Below are positions 44,922 to 55,747 of a DNA stretch of 64,000 bases, piece after piece. The DNA is from Luteimonas vadosa. Its GTDB lineage: Bacteria; Pseudomonadota; Gammaproteobacteria; Xanthomonadales; Xanthomonadaceae. Position numbers and translations under genes: made by a program. Location: contig NZ_BAABJY010000001.1 in assembly GCF_039543545.1 (NCBI RefSeq), positions 558,001-622,000 of the forward strand, read 5' to 3'. The notes under the pieces are model-generated. The model was given only the letters and a program-made list of their open reading frames with translations. It did not search any database and had not been told where the DNA came from. The first letter of the stretch is position 1. Each line of letters starts with the position of its first letter.

Positions 44922-46277
44922 CTACTTGCCGATGCAAAACGTGGAGAAAATGTGACCCAGTAGCGCATCGGGCGCAACTTTGCCGGTGATCTCGCCCAAG
45001 GCGTCGTGGCTGCCGCGCAAGGCCTCCGCGGCCAGGTCCAGGGCCTGCCGGCGCAGCGCCTCGTCGGCGGCTTCGAGCTCGGCCGCCGCGCGGTCCAGTG
45101 CCTGGACATGCCGCGCGCGGGCCGTGAACGCGCCCTCGGACCCCTCTCCTGCCGCGCCGAATGCCTGCTCGCGCAGGGCGGCATGCAGTCCCGCCAGGCC
45201 ATCGCCCCGGCGCGCCGAGATGCGCAGCACGCCCGCGGCGGCCGGCGGAGCGTCGTCCGGCAACAGGTCCGCCTTGTTGTGCACCCACAACGTGGCCGTG
45301 GCCTGGGCGGCCGCGGCCGCGGCTTCCTCGCGCCCGGCCGCCGGGTCACGCGCATCGAGCACCACGATCGCCAGTTCCGCGCGCTCGAGTTCCATGCGCG
45401 CCCGGCGCATCCCCTCGCGCTCGATGCTGTCGCCCCCGGCGTGCAGTCCGGCGGTGTCGACCAGGGTCAGCTCCAGGCCGTCCACGCGCACCGTTTCGCG
45501 CAACAGGTCTCGCGTGGTGCCGGCGACATCGGTGACGATCGCGCGCTCGCTGCCCGCCAGCGCGTTCAACAGCGAGCTCTTGCCGGCATTGGGCGGGCCG
45601 ACGATCACGGCGTGCATGCCGTCGCGCAGTTTGCAGCCACCGTGCGCCGCGTCGCGCAATGCGGCCAGCGCGTCGCGCATCCGCGCCAGTCGTGCCTGCA
45701 CGGCGTCCATGCCGAGCGTTTCGAGGGGTTCGTCGGCGAAGTCGATCATCGCCTCGACATGCACCCGCAGGGCCAGCAGCTCGTCGGCGATGGCGTCGAC
45801 GCGCTGCGAGAACACGCCGTCGAGCGCGCGACGGGCTGCGCGGGCAGCGACGAGGTCGCCGGCGGCGATCAGGTCGGCGACGGCCTCGGCCTGCGCAAGA
45901 TCGAGCTTGCCGTTGACGAAGGCGCGCTCGCTGTATTCGCCGGGCCGCGCCATGCGCGCGCCGAGCGTGCAGCAGCGGGCCACGAGTGCCTGCAGCACGG
46001 CGGGGCTGCCGTGGGCCTGGAATTCGGCCACGTCCTCGCCGGTGAAGCTGGCCGGCGCGGCGAAACGCAGCACGATGCCGTCGTCGATGGTCTCGCCGGC
46101 GGCATCCACAAAGCGCGCATGGCGCACCCGGCGCACGGGCGGCACGAAGCCGCAAAGCGCGCCGGCGATCGCGGCCGAACCGGGGCCGGAGACGCGCACG
46201 ATGCCGACGCCGCCGGCGCCCGGCGGCGTGGCGATGGCGACGATGGTGTCCGCGCTGTGGTCGGCGGGGGCGGGCAT
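44922..46277 (-). CDS. mnmE: tRNA modification GTPase MnmE (TrmE)
   Basis: The protein has 451 residues. The N-terminal folate-binding domain starts DTIVAIATPPGAGGVGIVRVSG. The G domain has VGPPNAGKSSLLNALAG (G1), DVAGTTRDLLRE (G2), VDTAGLHAG (G3) and HNKADLL (G4). The C-terminal catalytic cysteine is in FCIGK. With MnmG it modifies U34 of tRNAs. It is the last gene of rpmH-rnpA-yidC-mnmE, all on the minus strand. Confidence 0.97.
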   Translation of the reverse strand: MPAPADHSADTIVAIATPPGAGGVGIVRVSGPGSAAIAGALCGFVPPVRRVRHARFVDAAGETIDDGIVLRFAAPASFTGEDVAEFQAHGSPAVLQALVARCCTLGARMARPGEYSERAFVNGKLDLAQAEAVADLIAAGDLVAARAARRALDGVFSQRVDAIADELLALRVHVEAMIDFADEPLETLGMDAVQARLARMRDALAALRDAAHGGCKLRDGMHAVIVGPPNAGKSSLLNALAGSERAIVTDVAGTTRDLLRETVRVDGLELTLVDTAGLHAGGDSIEREGMRRARMELERAELAIVVLDARDPAAGREEAAAAAAQATATLWVHNKADLLPDDAPPAAAGVLRISARRGDGLAGLHAALREQAFGAAGEGSEGAFTARARHVQALDRAAAELEAADEALRRQALDLAAEALRGSHDALGEITGKVAPDALLGHIFSTFCIGK

Positions 46278-46352
46278 GCGGCTATGGTCGCAGAACGCGG
46301 GCCGGGCAGCGGCCCCCCGGCTCCGCGCCGCGCAGTCGCGCGCGGCCTGGGG

Positions 46353-48080
46353 TCAGGCCTTGGCCGGGGTGTCGTCGCTGTACTTGCGGATCAGCGTCCA
46401 CTGCTGCAGCAGGCCGAGCGCGCCGTTGGTGACCCAGTACAGCACCAGGCCGGCGGGGAAGAAGATCATGATTGCGCCGAACACGATCGGCATGAACTGC
46501 ATCATCTTCTGCTGCATCGGGTCCATGCCGGTCATTGGCGAGAGCTTCTGCGTCGCCCACATCACCGCGATGTTGAGCACCGGCAGGATGAACCAGGGAT
46601 CGGGCGCGGTCAGGTCCTGGATCCACAGCATCCACGGCGCGTGGCGCAGCTCCACCGACTCGAGCAACACCCAGTACAGCGCGAGGAAGATCGGCATCTG
46701 CAGCAGGATCGGCAGGCAACCGCCGACCGGGTTGATCTTCTCCTTCTTGTACAGCTCCATCATCGCGGTCTGGAACTTCTGGCGGTCGTCGCCGTAACGC
46801 TCCTTGAGCTGGGCGATGCGCGGCTGGAACTTGCGCATCTTCGCCATCGACTTGTATTGCGCCTTCGACAAGGGGTACAGCGCCAGCTTGACCAAAACCA
46901 CCAGGCCGACGATGGCCCAGCCCCAGTTGCCGAACAGCGCGTGCAGGTGGTTGAGGACCCAGAACAGGCCTTCCCCGAGCACGGCGAAGAGCGAGAAGCG
47001 GCTGTAATCCACCGCGCGATCGAGCCCGGGCACGGCCTGGGCCTTGATCTGGTCGACCAGCTTCGGGCCGACCCAGAGTCGCGCTTGCGTGGCCGCCTGC
47101 GCGCCCGGCGCGACGCTGAGCCCAGGCCCGACCTCGCGGATGAGGTTGTGCTGCGCACCGCTGCTGCGGTCGACGTCCAGCGACAGCGTCGCGTCGTCTC
47201 CCGCTGCGGGGATCCAGGCGCTGAAGAAGTGGTGCTCCAGCATGGCGATCCAGCCGCCGCGCGCCGGCTGCTCGACACGACCATCGTCGAGGAAATCGTC
47301 GTAGGCCCGGCGGTCGTAGCCGTCCTGGGCACTGAACCAGGTGGCGCCGTTGAAGCTGAAGGACTCGGGGTTGGTCATGCCGCGGTCGAGCTGCGGCGGC
47401 ACCCGGTTGAGCTGGCGGTACACGTAGCCTTGCCACGGCTGCGCGCCGCGGTTGACGACGGTGTCCTCCACCTCGAGGGCATAGCTGCCCCGGGTGACGG
47501 TATAGGTGCGCCGGATGGTCACGCCGTCCGGCCCGCGCCAGACGAACGGAACCACCAGCGTATCGGCACCATCGGCGAGGGTGTAGGCGGTTTGCGGCGT
47601 CTCGGGGACGAAGCCCTGGGCGTGGGTCGGCGCCGGATTGGCCTGGCTGACCCAACCGCTCTGGGCGGTGTAATAGCTGCCGGGTTCGGTGCTGAACAGG
47701 CGCACCGGGGGACTGCCAGCCTCGCGGGTGCGCGGGAAGCGCAGCAGGTCGGCCTGGCGCACGGTCCCGCCGTCGATTTCAAGCCGCAGCACGTCGGTGG
47801 TCACGGTCACGACGGTGCCGTCGGCGGTGGACGGGCCGGCAGGCGCGGCCCCGGGGTCACCGACGGCCGCCGGGGCGCTTGGCACCGCGGGACCGGTGCC
47901 CGGATCCGGCGTCGCGACCGGCGCTGCCGGGAGCGCACCGTCGGTCGCCCGACCGCTTGCCGCCTGGCTGCTCTGCGCAGCGGCCGCATCCGGCGCGGCC
48001 TGCTCCTTGTTCCACTCCATCCACAGCAACACCGCCACCATCAGCCAGGCGAAGATCAGGAAGGTGCGGGTCTGGTTCAT
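46353..48080 (-). CDS. yidC: Membrane protein insertase YidC
   Basis: The protein has 575 residues. The first membrane segment (about 5-20) is followed by a Pro/Ala-rich linker and the large periplasmic beta-supersandwich domain (about 95-355). The conserved five-helix core shows GNWGWAIVGLVVLVKLALYP, YKSMAKMRKFQPRIAQLKER, GGCLPILLQMPIFLALYWVL and the C-terminal VLYWVTNGALGLLQQW. It inserts and folds inner-membrane proteins with or without SecYEG. Thirteen bases separate it from rnpA; no yidD gene fits between them. Confidence 0.97.
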   Translation of the reverse strand: MNQTRTFLIFAWLMVAVLLWMEWNKEQAAPDAAAAQSSQAASGRATDGALPAAPVATPDPGTGPAVPSAPAAVGDPGAAPAGPSTADGTVVTVTTDVLRLEIDGGTVRQADLLRFPRTREAGSPPVRLFSTEPGSYYTAQSGWVSQANPAPTHAQGFVPETPQTAYTLADGADTLVVPFVWRGPDGVTIRRTYTVTRGSYALEVEDTVVNRGAQPWQGYVYRQLNRVPPQLDRGMTNPESFSFNGATWFSAQDGYDRRAYDDFLDDGRVEQPARGGWIAMLEHHFFSAWIPAAGDDATLSLDVDRSSGAQHNLIREVGPGLSVAPGAQAATQARLWVGPKLVDQIKAQAVPGLDRAVDYSRFSLFAVLGEGLFWVLNHLHALFGNWGWAIVGLVVLVKLALYPLSKAQYKSMAKMRKFQPRIAQLKERYGDDRQKFQTAMMELYKKEKINPVGGCLPILLQMPIFLALYWVLLESVELRHAPWMLWIQDLTAPDPWFILPVLNIAVMWATQKLSPMTGMDPMQQKMMQFMPIVFGAIMIFFPAGLVLYWVTNGALGLLQQWTLIRKYSDDTPAKA

Positions 48081-48093
48081 CAGGCAGGCAAGC

Positions 48094-48519
48094 TCATTCG
48101 CCGGACGGGTCCGGGTGGGAAGGGTGTGGCGGGGGATCGCCCGGCATTGTGCCGTCCGCGCCGGTCGCCGGCAATGCGCCGGCGCGGCGCAAGAGCGCGA
48201 CGAGGTCCGCCGCCAGCGCGTGGTTTTCCTGTTGCGCCGCCGCCGGACGCGCCACGACGACGTACGCGCCGTCGCGCAATTGCCCCCGCAACATGCGGAA
48301 CGAGGCGCGCAGCACGCGCTTGATGCGGTTGCGCCCGACCGCGCGCTTGTCGACCTTGCGCGACACCGCCAGGCCCAATCGCGGTGGCGGGACGTCGCGC
48401 TGCCAGTGCAGCGCCAGCCAGGGCGAGGCGGTGCGGTGGCCTTGCGCGAACACGCGGTCGAATTCGGCGCGCGCGCGAACGCGGGCTTGGCGTGGCAAGC
48501 CGCGTGCGGAGTCGGTCAT
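48094..48519 (-). CDS. rnpA: Ribonuclease P protein component
   Basis: The protein has 141 residues. The core motif is KVDKRAVGRNRIKRVLRASF (the RNR box), preceded by RARAEFDRVFAQGHR and followed by VVVARPAA. It binds the RNase P RNA and helps cleave the 5' leader of pre-tRNAs. The C-terminus is longer than usual and Pro/Gly-rich. It follows rpmH with a 61-base gap. Confidence 0.93.
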   Translation of the reverse strand: MTDSARGLPRQARVRARAEFDRVFAQGHRTASPWLALHWQRDVPPPRLGLAVSRKVDKRAVGRNRIKRVLRASFRMLRGQLRDGAYVVVARPAAAQQENHALAADLVALLRRAGALPATGADGTMPGDPPPHPSHPDPSGE

Positions 48520-48580
48520 CGGAACAGCGGAGGGCGGCGGCGCGACAGGCGGCGGCCCGCCGGCCTCGACGGCGGCGGCC

Positions 48581-48721
48581 TCAGGCCGTCAGGCGCTTGC
48601 GACCCTTGGCGCGGCGGCGCGCGAGGATCTTGCGGCCGTCGGCGGTCTTCATCCGGGCACGGAAGCCGTGGTCGCGCTTACGCTTGAGGTTGCTGGGCTG
48701 GTAGGTGCGCTTGGTCGCCAT
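48581..48721 (-). CDS. rpmH: 50S ribosomal protein L34
   Basis: The protein has 46 residues: it begins MATKRTYQPSNLKRKRDHGF and ends RAKGRKRLTA, fully conserved for L34. The first gene of the minus-strand block with a promoter at 48762-48791. It is divergent from dnaA. Confidence 0.97.
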   Translation of the reverse strand: MATKRTYQPSNLKRKRDHGFRARMKTADGRKILARRRAKGRKRLTA

Positions 48722-48761
48722 GGCGGTTGCTCGGGTGCTGGTGTAACGGAGTGAACCGGCG

Positions 48762-48791
48762 ATTTTAGGTGGCTGGACGGGATTCGGTCAA
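48762..48791 (-). promoter_or_regulatory. rpmH promoter
   Basis: On the minus strand TTGACC (48786-48791) is followed after 18 bases by TAAAAT (48762-48767). The rest of the 272-bp rpmH-dnaA gap (to 48993) has no DnaA box that I can see. Confidence 0.6.
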
Positions 48792-48993
48792 GCCGACTGG
48801 CCGGGCACCGTGGAATCGGGGCGGCTGCGGCGTCCCCTGCGGGACAGGAGGCCGTGCCGTGTCGATGCGCATGGCCGGGGTCGGGACGCAGTGGTAGTCT
48901 GCCTTCCCCCCTCCCCCGGTGGCCGCGTGGCCCGTGTCGTCCGCGCGACCCGGCCGAAGGCGGAACCGCTTCCTGCCCCGAAGTCGTACCCCT

Positions 48994-50316
48994 ATGGACG
49001 CCTGGCCCCGCTGCCTCGAACGTTTGGAAGCCGAGTTCCCGGCCGAGGACGTCCACGCCTGGCTCAAACCTCTGCAGGCCACCCGCCGCGACGACACCAC
49101 CGTGCTGTATGCGCCCAACGCCTTCGTCCGCGACGAGGTCCGGGACCGGTACCTGGAGCGGATCCGCGAGCTGCTGGGCCACTTCGCCGGCAGCCCGGAG
49201 GTGGCGCTGGAGATCGGATCGCTGCCCCGCCCCGCCGCGATCGCGCCCGCACCGGCGCCCGGGGCGGCGCGCGCGTTCGGGGGCGTCGAGTTCCAGGGCA
49301 ACCTCGACGGCCACTACAGTTTCGACAACTTCGTGGAGGGGCGCAGCAACCAGCTCGGGCGTGCCGCCGCGTGGCACGCCGCGCAGAAACCCGGGGACCG
49401 GGCCCACAACCCGCTGCTGCTCTACGGCGGCACGGGGCTGGGCAAGACCCACCTGATGTTCGCGGCCGGCAACGCCATGCGCGCCAGCAACCCGGGGATG
49501 CGCGTCCTGTACGTGCGCAGCGAACAGTTCTTCAGCGCGATGATGAAGGCGCTGCAGGAAAAGGCGATGGACGGCTTCAAGCGCCAGTTCCAGCAGGTCG
49601 ATGCGCTGCTGATCGACGACATCCAGTTCTTCGCCGGCAAGGACCGCACGCAGGAGGAGTTCTTCCACACCTTCAACGCGCTGTTCGACGGCCGCCAGCA
49701 GATCATCATGACCTGCGACCGCTTCCCGCGAGAGGTCGACGGCCTGGAGCCGCGGCTCAAGTCGCGCCTGGCATCGGGGCTTTCCGTACCGATCGATCCG
49801 CCGGATTTCGAGACGCGGGCACAGATCGTGATGTCCAAGGCCGCCGAGCGCGGCACCGAGATCCCCGAGGACGTCGCCTTCCTGCTGGCCAAGAAGATGC
49901 GCTCCAACGTCCGGGACCTCGAAGGCGCGTTGAATACCCTGGCCGCCCGCGCCAACTTCACCGGCCGCCCGATCACCGAGGAGTTCGCCCAGGAAACCCT
50001 GCGCGACCTGCTGCGCGCCCAGCAGCAGTCCATCGGCATCGCCAACATCCAGAAGACCGTGGCAGACTACTACGGCCTGCAGATCAAGGATTTGCTGTCC
50101 AAGCGGCGGACACGTTCGCTGGCACGGCCGCGGCAGGTCGCGATGGCCTTGGCCAAGGAACTGACCGAACACAGCCTGCCGGAAATCGGCGACGCGTTCG
50201 CCGGCCGCGACCACACCACGGTGCTGCACGCCTGTCGCCAGATCCGGACCCTGCAGGAGACCGACGGCAAGCTTCGGGAGGACTGGAACAAGCTGATCCG
50301 CAAGCTGAGCGAATAG
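48994..50316 (+). CDS. dnaA: Chromosomal replication initiator protein DnaA
   Basis: The protein has 440 residues. The ATG at 48994 starts MDAWPRCLERLEAEFPAED, typical of xanthomonad DnaA domain I. The AAA+ core has NPLLLYGGTGLGKTHL (Walker A), ALLIDDIQFFAGKD (Walker B) and RFPREVDGLEPRLKSRL. Domain IV ends with the DNA-binding signature AGRDHTTVLHACRQI. It opens the origin by binding DnaA boxes, several of which lie in the gap after the gene. Confidence 0.98.
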   Translation: MDAWPRCLERLEAEFPAEDVHAWLKPLQATRRDDTTVLYAPNAFVRDEVRDRYLERIRELLGHFAGSPEVALEIGSLPRPAAIAPAPAPGAARAFGGVEFQGNLDGHYSFDNFVEGRSNQLGRAAAWHAAQKPGDRAHNPLLLYGGTGLGKTHLMFAAGNAMRASNPGMRVLYVRSEQFFSAMMKALQEKAMDGFKRQFQQVDALLIDDIQFFAGKDRTQEEFFHTFNALFDGRQQIIMTCDRFPREVDGLEPRLKSRLASGLSVPIDPPDFETRAQIVMSKAAERGTEIPEDVAFLLAKKMRSNVRDLEGALNTLAARANFTGRPITEEFAQETLRDLLRAQQQSIGIANIQKTVADYYGLQIKDLLSKRRTRSLARPRQVAMALAKELTEHSLPEIGDAFAGRDHTTVLHACRQIRTLQETDGKLREDWNKLIRKLSE

Positions 50317-50562
50317 CCGGGTGCCTCGCCCGGCAAGGCCCTCCGGGAAGCTGTGGACAACTCGTGGATGGATCGGCCCGCGTCAAGTTGTCCACAGGAT
50401 GCCAACCCGTCACTGTCGCGGTTATCCTGCCTTTTTCAAGACCATAAAAACGTTACAAATCAACAAGTTAACACGGTTACCAACCAGTATTCCCGACACC
50501 AGCACCACCAGCTTTTGATTCTTATCCATCCTTGATACCGCACCAAAGGGGAAGACACCGGC
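50317..50562. other. oriC: Candidate replication origin (oriC) between dnaA and dnaN
   Basis: The 246-bp gap holds DnaA-box-like 9-mers: TTGTCCACA on the plus strand (50388-50396), its complement TGTGGACAA (50352-50360), and the weaker TTATCCTGC (50422-50430) and TTATCCATC (50522-50530). An AT-rich stretch, unusual in this DNA (about 50430-50480, with CATAAAAACGTTACAAATC), could serve as the unwinding element. Location next to dnaA and the nearby parS sites support the call. No experiment is implied. Confidence 0.6.
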
Positions 50563-51678
50563 ATGCGTTTCAGTCTGCAGCGGGAAGCGTTCCTGAAGCC
50601 TCTGGCCCAGGTCGTGAATGTGGTCGAACGGCGGCAGACCCTGCCGGTGCTGGCCAACCTCCTGGTCGTGGTCGACGGTGACCAGCTGTCGCTGACCGGA
50701 ACCGACCTGGAGGTCGAGATGGTGGCGCGTTGCGCGGTCGACCAGGCCGAGGACGGCGAGACCACGATCCCCGCCCGCAAGCTGTTCGACATCGTCCGCG
50801 CCCTGCCCGACGGCAGCAAGGTGACCGTGTCGCAGCAGGCGGACGGGCAGCAGGGCGACAAGATCACGGTGCAGGCCGGTCGCAGCCGGTTCACGCTGGC
50901 AAGCCTGCCGGCCAACGACTTCCCGTCCATCGACGAGGTCGAGGCCAATGAACGGGTCAACGTGCCCGAGGCCGCCCTCAAGGAGCTGATCGAGCGTACC
51001 GCGTTCGCAATGGCCCAGCAGGACGTGCGCTACTACCTCAACGGCTTGCTGTTCGACCTCGGGGAAGCCCGCCTGCGCTGCGTCGCCACCGACGGGCACC
51101 GACTGGCCCTGTGCGAGACGGCGCTCGAGGACGATGTGCAGACCAAGCGCCAGATCATCGTGCCGCGCAAGGGCGTGACCGAGCTGCAGCGCCTGCTCGA
51201 GGGCGGCGAGCGCACCCTGGAGCTGGAGATGGGCCGCAACCATATCCGGGTCAAGCGGGACGACGTGACGTTCACCAGCAAGCTCATCGATGGCCGGTTC
51301 CCGGATTACGAGGCCGTGATCCCGATTGGCGCCGATCGCGAGGTCCGCGTCGACCGCGAAAGCCTGCGCGCGGCCTTGCAGCGCGCCGCGATCCTGTCGA
51401 ACGAGAAGTACCGTGGGGTCCGCCTGGAAGTGTCGCCGGGCCTGGTGAAGATCAATGCGCACAATCCGGAGCAGGAGGAGGCGCAGGAAGAGGTCGAGGC
51501 CGACACCAAGGTCGACGGACTGGCGGTGGGATTCAACGTCAACTACTTGCAGGATGCACTGACCGCCTTGCGCGACGAGACCATCGTGATCGCCCTGCGC
51601 GACGCGAATTCGTCGGCCCTGGTCCGTGAATCGAGCAGCGAAAAATCCCGCCACGTGGTCATGCCGCTGCGGCTGTGA
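50563..51678 (+). CDS. dnaN: DNA polymerase III beta subunit (sliding clamp)
   Basis: The protein has 371 residues. It begins MRFSLQREAFLKPLAQVVNV, with VVERRQTLPVLANLLVVVDG, the second-domain VRYYLNGLLFDL and the closing RHVVMPLRL. Three clamp domains are complete. It tethers polymerase to DNA. AGGGGAAG precedes the start. Ends with a hairpin at 51734-51760 and a parS-like site at 51716-51731. Confidence 0.98.
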   Translation: MRFSLQREAFLKPLAQVVNVVERRQTLPVLANLLVVVDGDQLSLTGTDLEVEMVARCAVDQAEDGETTIPARKLFDIVRALPDGSKVTVSQQADGQQGDKITVQAGRSRFTLASLPANDFPSIDEVEANERVNVPEAALKELIERTAFAMAQQDVRYYLNGLLFDLGEARLRCVATDGHRLALCETALEDDVQTKRQIIVPRKGVTELQRLLEGGERTLELEMGRNHIRVKRDDVTFTSKLIDGRFPDYEAVIPIGADREVRVDRESLRAALQRAAILSNEKYRGVRLEVSPGLVKINAHNPEQEEAQEEVEADTKVDGLAVGFNVNYLQDALTALRDETIVIALRDANSSALVRESSSEKSRHVVMPLRL

Positions 51679-51715
51679 CTCCCTCGCAAGGCACGCCAGG
51701 GACCCGCGGACGCGG

Positions 51716-51731
51716 TGTTCCACGTGAAACC
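51716..51731. promoter_or_regulatory. parS: parS-like site 1
   Basis: TGTTCCACGTGAAACC differs from the general parS TGTTTCACGTGAAACA at two positions. It lies in the gap between dnaN and recF. Confidence 0.6.
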
Positions 51732-51733
51732 AA

Positions 51734-51760
51734 GACGCCCGGGCCCCCCCGGGCGTTCTT
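51734..51760 (+). terminator. Possible terminator after dnaN
   Basis: An 8-bp stem CGCCCGGG/CCCGGGCG (51736-51743 and 51748-51755) with a C4 loop is followed by TTCTT. The U-tract is short, so it may be partial, allowing read-through to recF. Confidence 0.45.
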
Positions 51761-51796
51761 GCCTGCGAGCCCCGGCCGGGCGCGGAGCGACCTCGG

Positions 51797-52885
51797 ATGA
51801 AGGCGCAACGGCTCGAAATCCGGAACCTGCGCAGCCTGCGCCAGGCGTGGCTGGACCCCGACCCGCGCTTGAACCTGCTGGTGGGCGACAACGGCGCCGG
51901 CAAGACCAGCGTGCTCGAAGCCCTGCACGTGATGGCCTATGGGCGCAGCTTCCGTGGCCGCATCGGCGACGGGCTGGTCCGGACGTCCGCAGACGCGCTG
52001 GAGATCTTCGTGCAATGGCAGGAGGACGGGCAGGACAGGATCCGCAAGGCGGGATTGCGCCATGGCGGGCAAGACTGGGAGGGGCGCCTCGATGGGCTGA
52101 AGGTCGCGCAACTCGGCGAACTATGCGCCGCGCTGATGGTGGTGACGATCGAGCCCGGCTGCCATGCACTGGTATCCGGAGGTGGCGAGCCAAGGCGGCG
52201 CTTCATGGACTGGGGGTTGTTCCACGTGGAACAGGGCTTCCTGGCGGACTGGCGGCGCTATGCCCGGAGCCTCAAGCAGCGCAATGCTCTGCTGAAAGCG
52301 CGAACGCCCGCGTCGCAACTGTTGCCCTGGGAGCTTGAACTGGCCACAGCCGGCGAACGACTGACCCGGGCCCGCCGCCTCTACCTGGAACGCCTCGAGG
52401 CCTCCGTGGCCTGGGCCATGGACGCCCTGGCGCCCGGCCTGGGCGCGCCACGCCTGGAATTCCACCCTGGCTGGCGCCAGGACGAGGTCTCCCTGGCCGA
52501 TGCCCTGGTCAATGCCCAGGAACGTGACCGCAGCTTGGGGTATACCAGCATCGGGCCGCACCGCGGCGACTGGCGCCTGCGCCTGGAGGGGCTGCCCAAC
52601 GATGAACCCCTGTCGCGAGGGCAGGCGAAGATCGCCGCCATCAGCTGCCTGCTGGGCCAGGCCAGGGATTGCGCGACGCAGCGCGGCGATTGGCCGATCG
52701 TCTCGGTGGACGACCTGGCTTCCGAGCTGGACCGGTCTCACCAGCGCCGCCTCGTGGAAACCCTCGTGTCCACGGGCGCACAGGTCTTCATGACCGGTAC
52801 CGAGGAGCCTCAGGCGGTTGCCGGCCACGCGGGACGGGTGTTCCACGTGGAACATGGCGTGGTGGCGGCCTCCCCTGCGACCTGA
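51797..52885 (+). CDS. recF: DNA replication and repair protein RecF
   Basis: The protein has 362 residues. Starts MKAQRLEIRNLRSLRQAW; Walker A is LLVGDNGAGKTSVLEAL; the SMC-like signature region is SRGQAKIAAISCLLGQA; Walker B is VSVDDLASELD. It helps load RecA at gaps. Two parS-like 16-mers lie inside the gene; they are read as FHVE in the same frame and appear to be tolerated by the protein sequence. Confidence 0.96.
   Translation: MKAQRLEIRNLRSLRQAWLDPDPRLNLLVGDNGAGKTSVLEALHVMAYGRSFRGRIGDGLVRTSADALEIFVQWQEDGQDRIRKAGLRHGGQDWEGRLDGLKVAQLGELCAALMVVTIEPGCHALVSGGGEPRRRFMDWGLFHVEQGFLADWRRYARSLKQRNALLKARTPASQLLPWELELATAGERLTRARRLYLERLEASVAWAMDALAPGLGAPRLEFHPGWRQDEVSLADALVNAQERDRSLGYTSIGPHRGDWRLRLEGLPNDEPLSRGQAKIAAISCLLGQARDCATQRGDWPIVSVDDLASELDRSHQRRLVETLVSTGAQVFMTGTEEPQAVAGHAGRVFHVEHGVVAASPAT
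52218..52233. promoter_or_regulatory. parS: parS-like site 2 (inside recF)
   Basis: TGTTCCACGTGGAACA is a perfect 16-bp palindrome equal to the parS variant used by pseudomonads. Confidence 0.75.
52839..52854. promoter_or_regulatory. parS: parS-like site 3 (3' end of recF)
   Basis: Second exact copy of TGTTCCACGTGGAACA, 621 bases from site 2 and close to the recF stop. Confidence 0.75.
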
Positions 52886-52906
52886 CCGGCGTAAGGCCCG
52901 CCGGGA

Positions 52907-52937
52907 TGGTATAATTCTGGTTTCGTGCCCCTATAAT
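52907..52937 (+). promoter_or_regulatory. gyrB promoter region with two TATAAT boxes
   Basis: An extended -10 (TGGTATAAT, box at 52910-52915) and a second TATAAT (52932-52937) lie between recF and gyrB. No good -35 is seen for either. The long untranslated leader to 53070 is GC-rich. Confidence 0.55.
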
Positions 52938-53070
52938 TAATGTGTCGTCGACGAGTGCGTCCCGGACGTGCTCGCCGACCGGCGCCTGTGCCCGTCCCGG
53001 ACAGCCCGCCGCCGAGGAACCCGGCCCCCGAATCCAGCACCTCGCGGTGCCCACCACCAGACCCCGACGA

Positions 53071-55515
<2,445 letters not shown>

Positions 55516-55747
55516 CGCCGTCGCCCTCGCGCTGGCGGGGCGTGTTCCTCGTGCAAACAGGGAGGTGCCGTATGCCGGCGCCACCGGCGCCCGGGCGTCT
55601 TCCACGAACGCCGGCCGGGGTGCGCCGATGCGGCCGGAATCGGGCTCCCGCGCGGTCGCCCTCCAGGCTGAGCAAGGCAGTCAGCGATTGACGCCCCCTT
55701 CAAGTGGCATCGCCTACAACGGGCGGACCTTTCACGGAGTCCGGCCA

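Noticed and set aside
45006..48323. Very long plus-strand frame opposite mnmE, yidC and rnpA
   Set aside because: It is an antisense shadow; the minus strand encodes three well-known proteins over the same DNA.
52942..53070. Extended gyrB start at 52942
   Set aside because: The extra 43 residues are Pro/Arg/Ser-rich and unlike any GyrB N-terminus; the ATG at 53071 begins the conserved protein.
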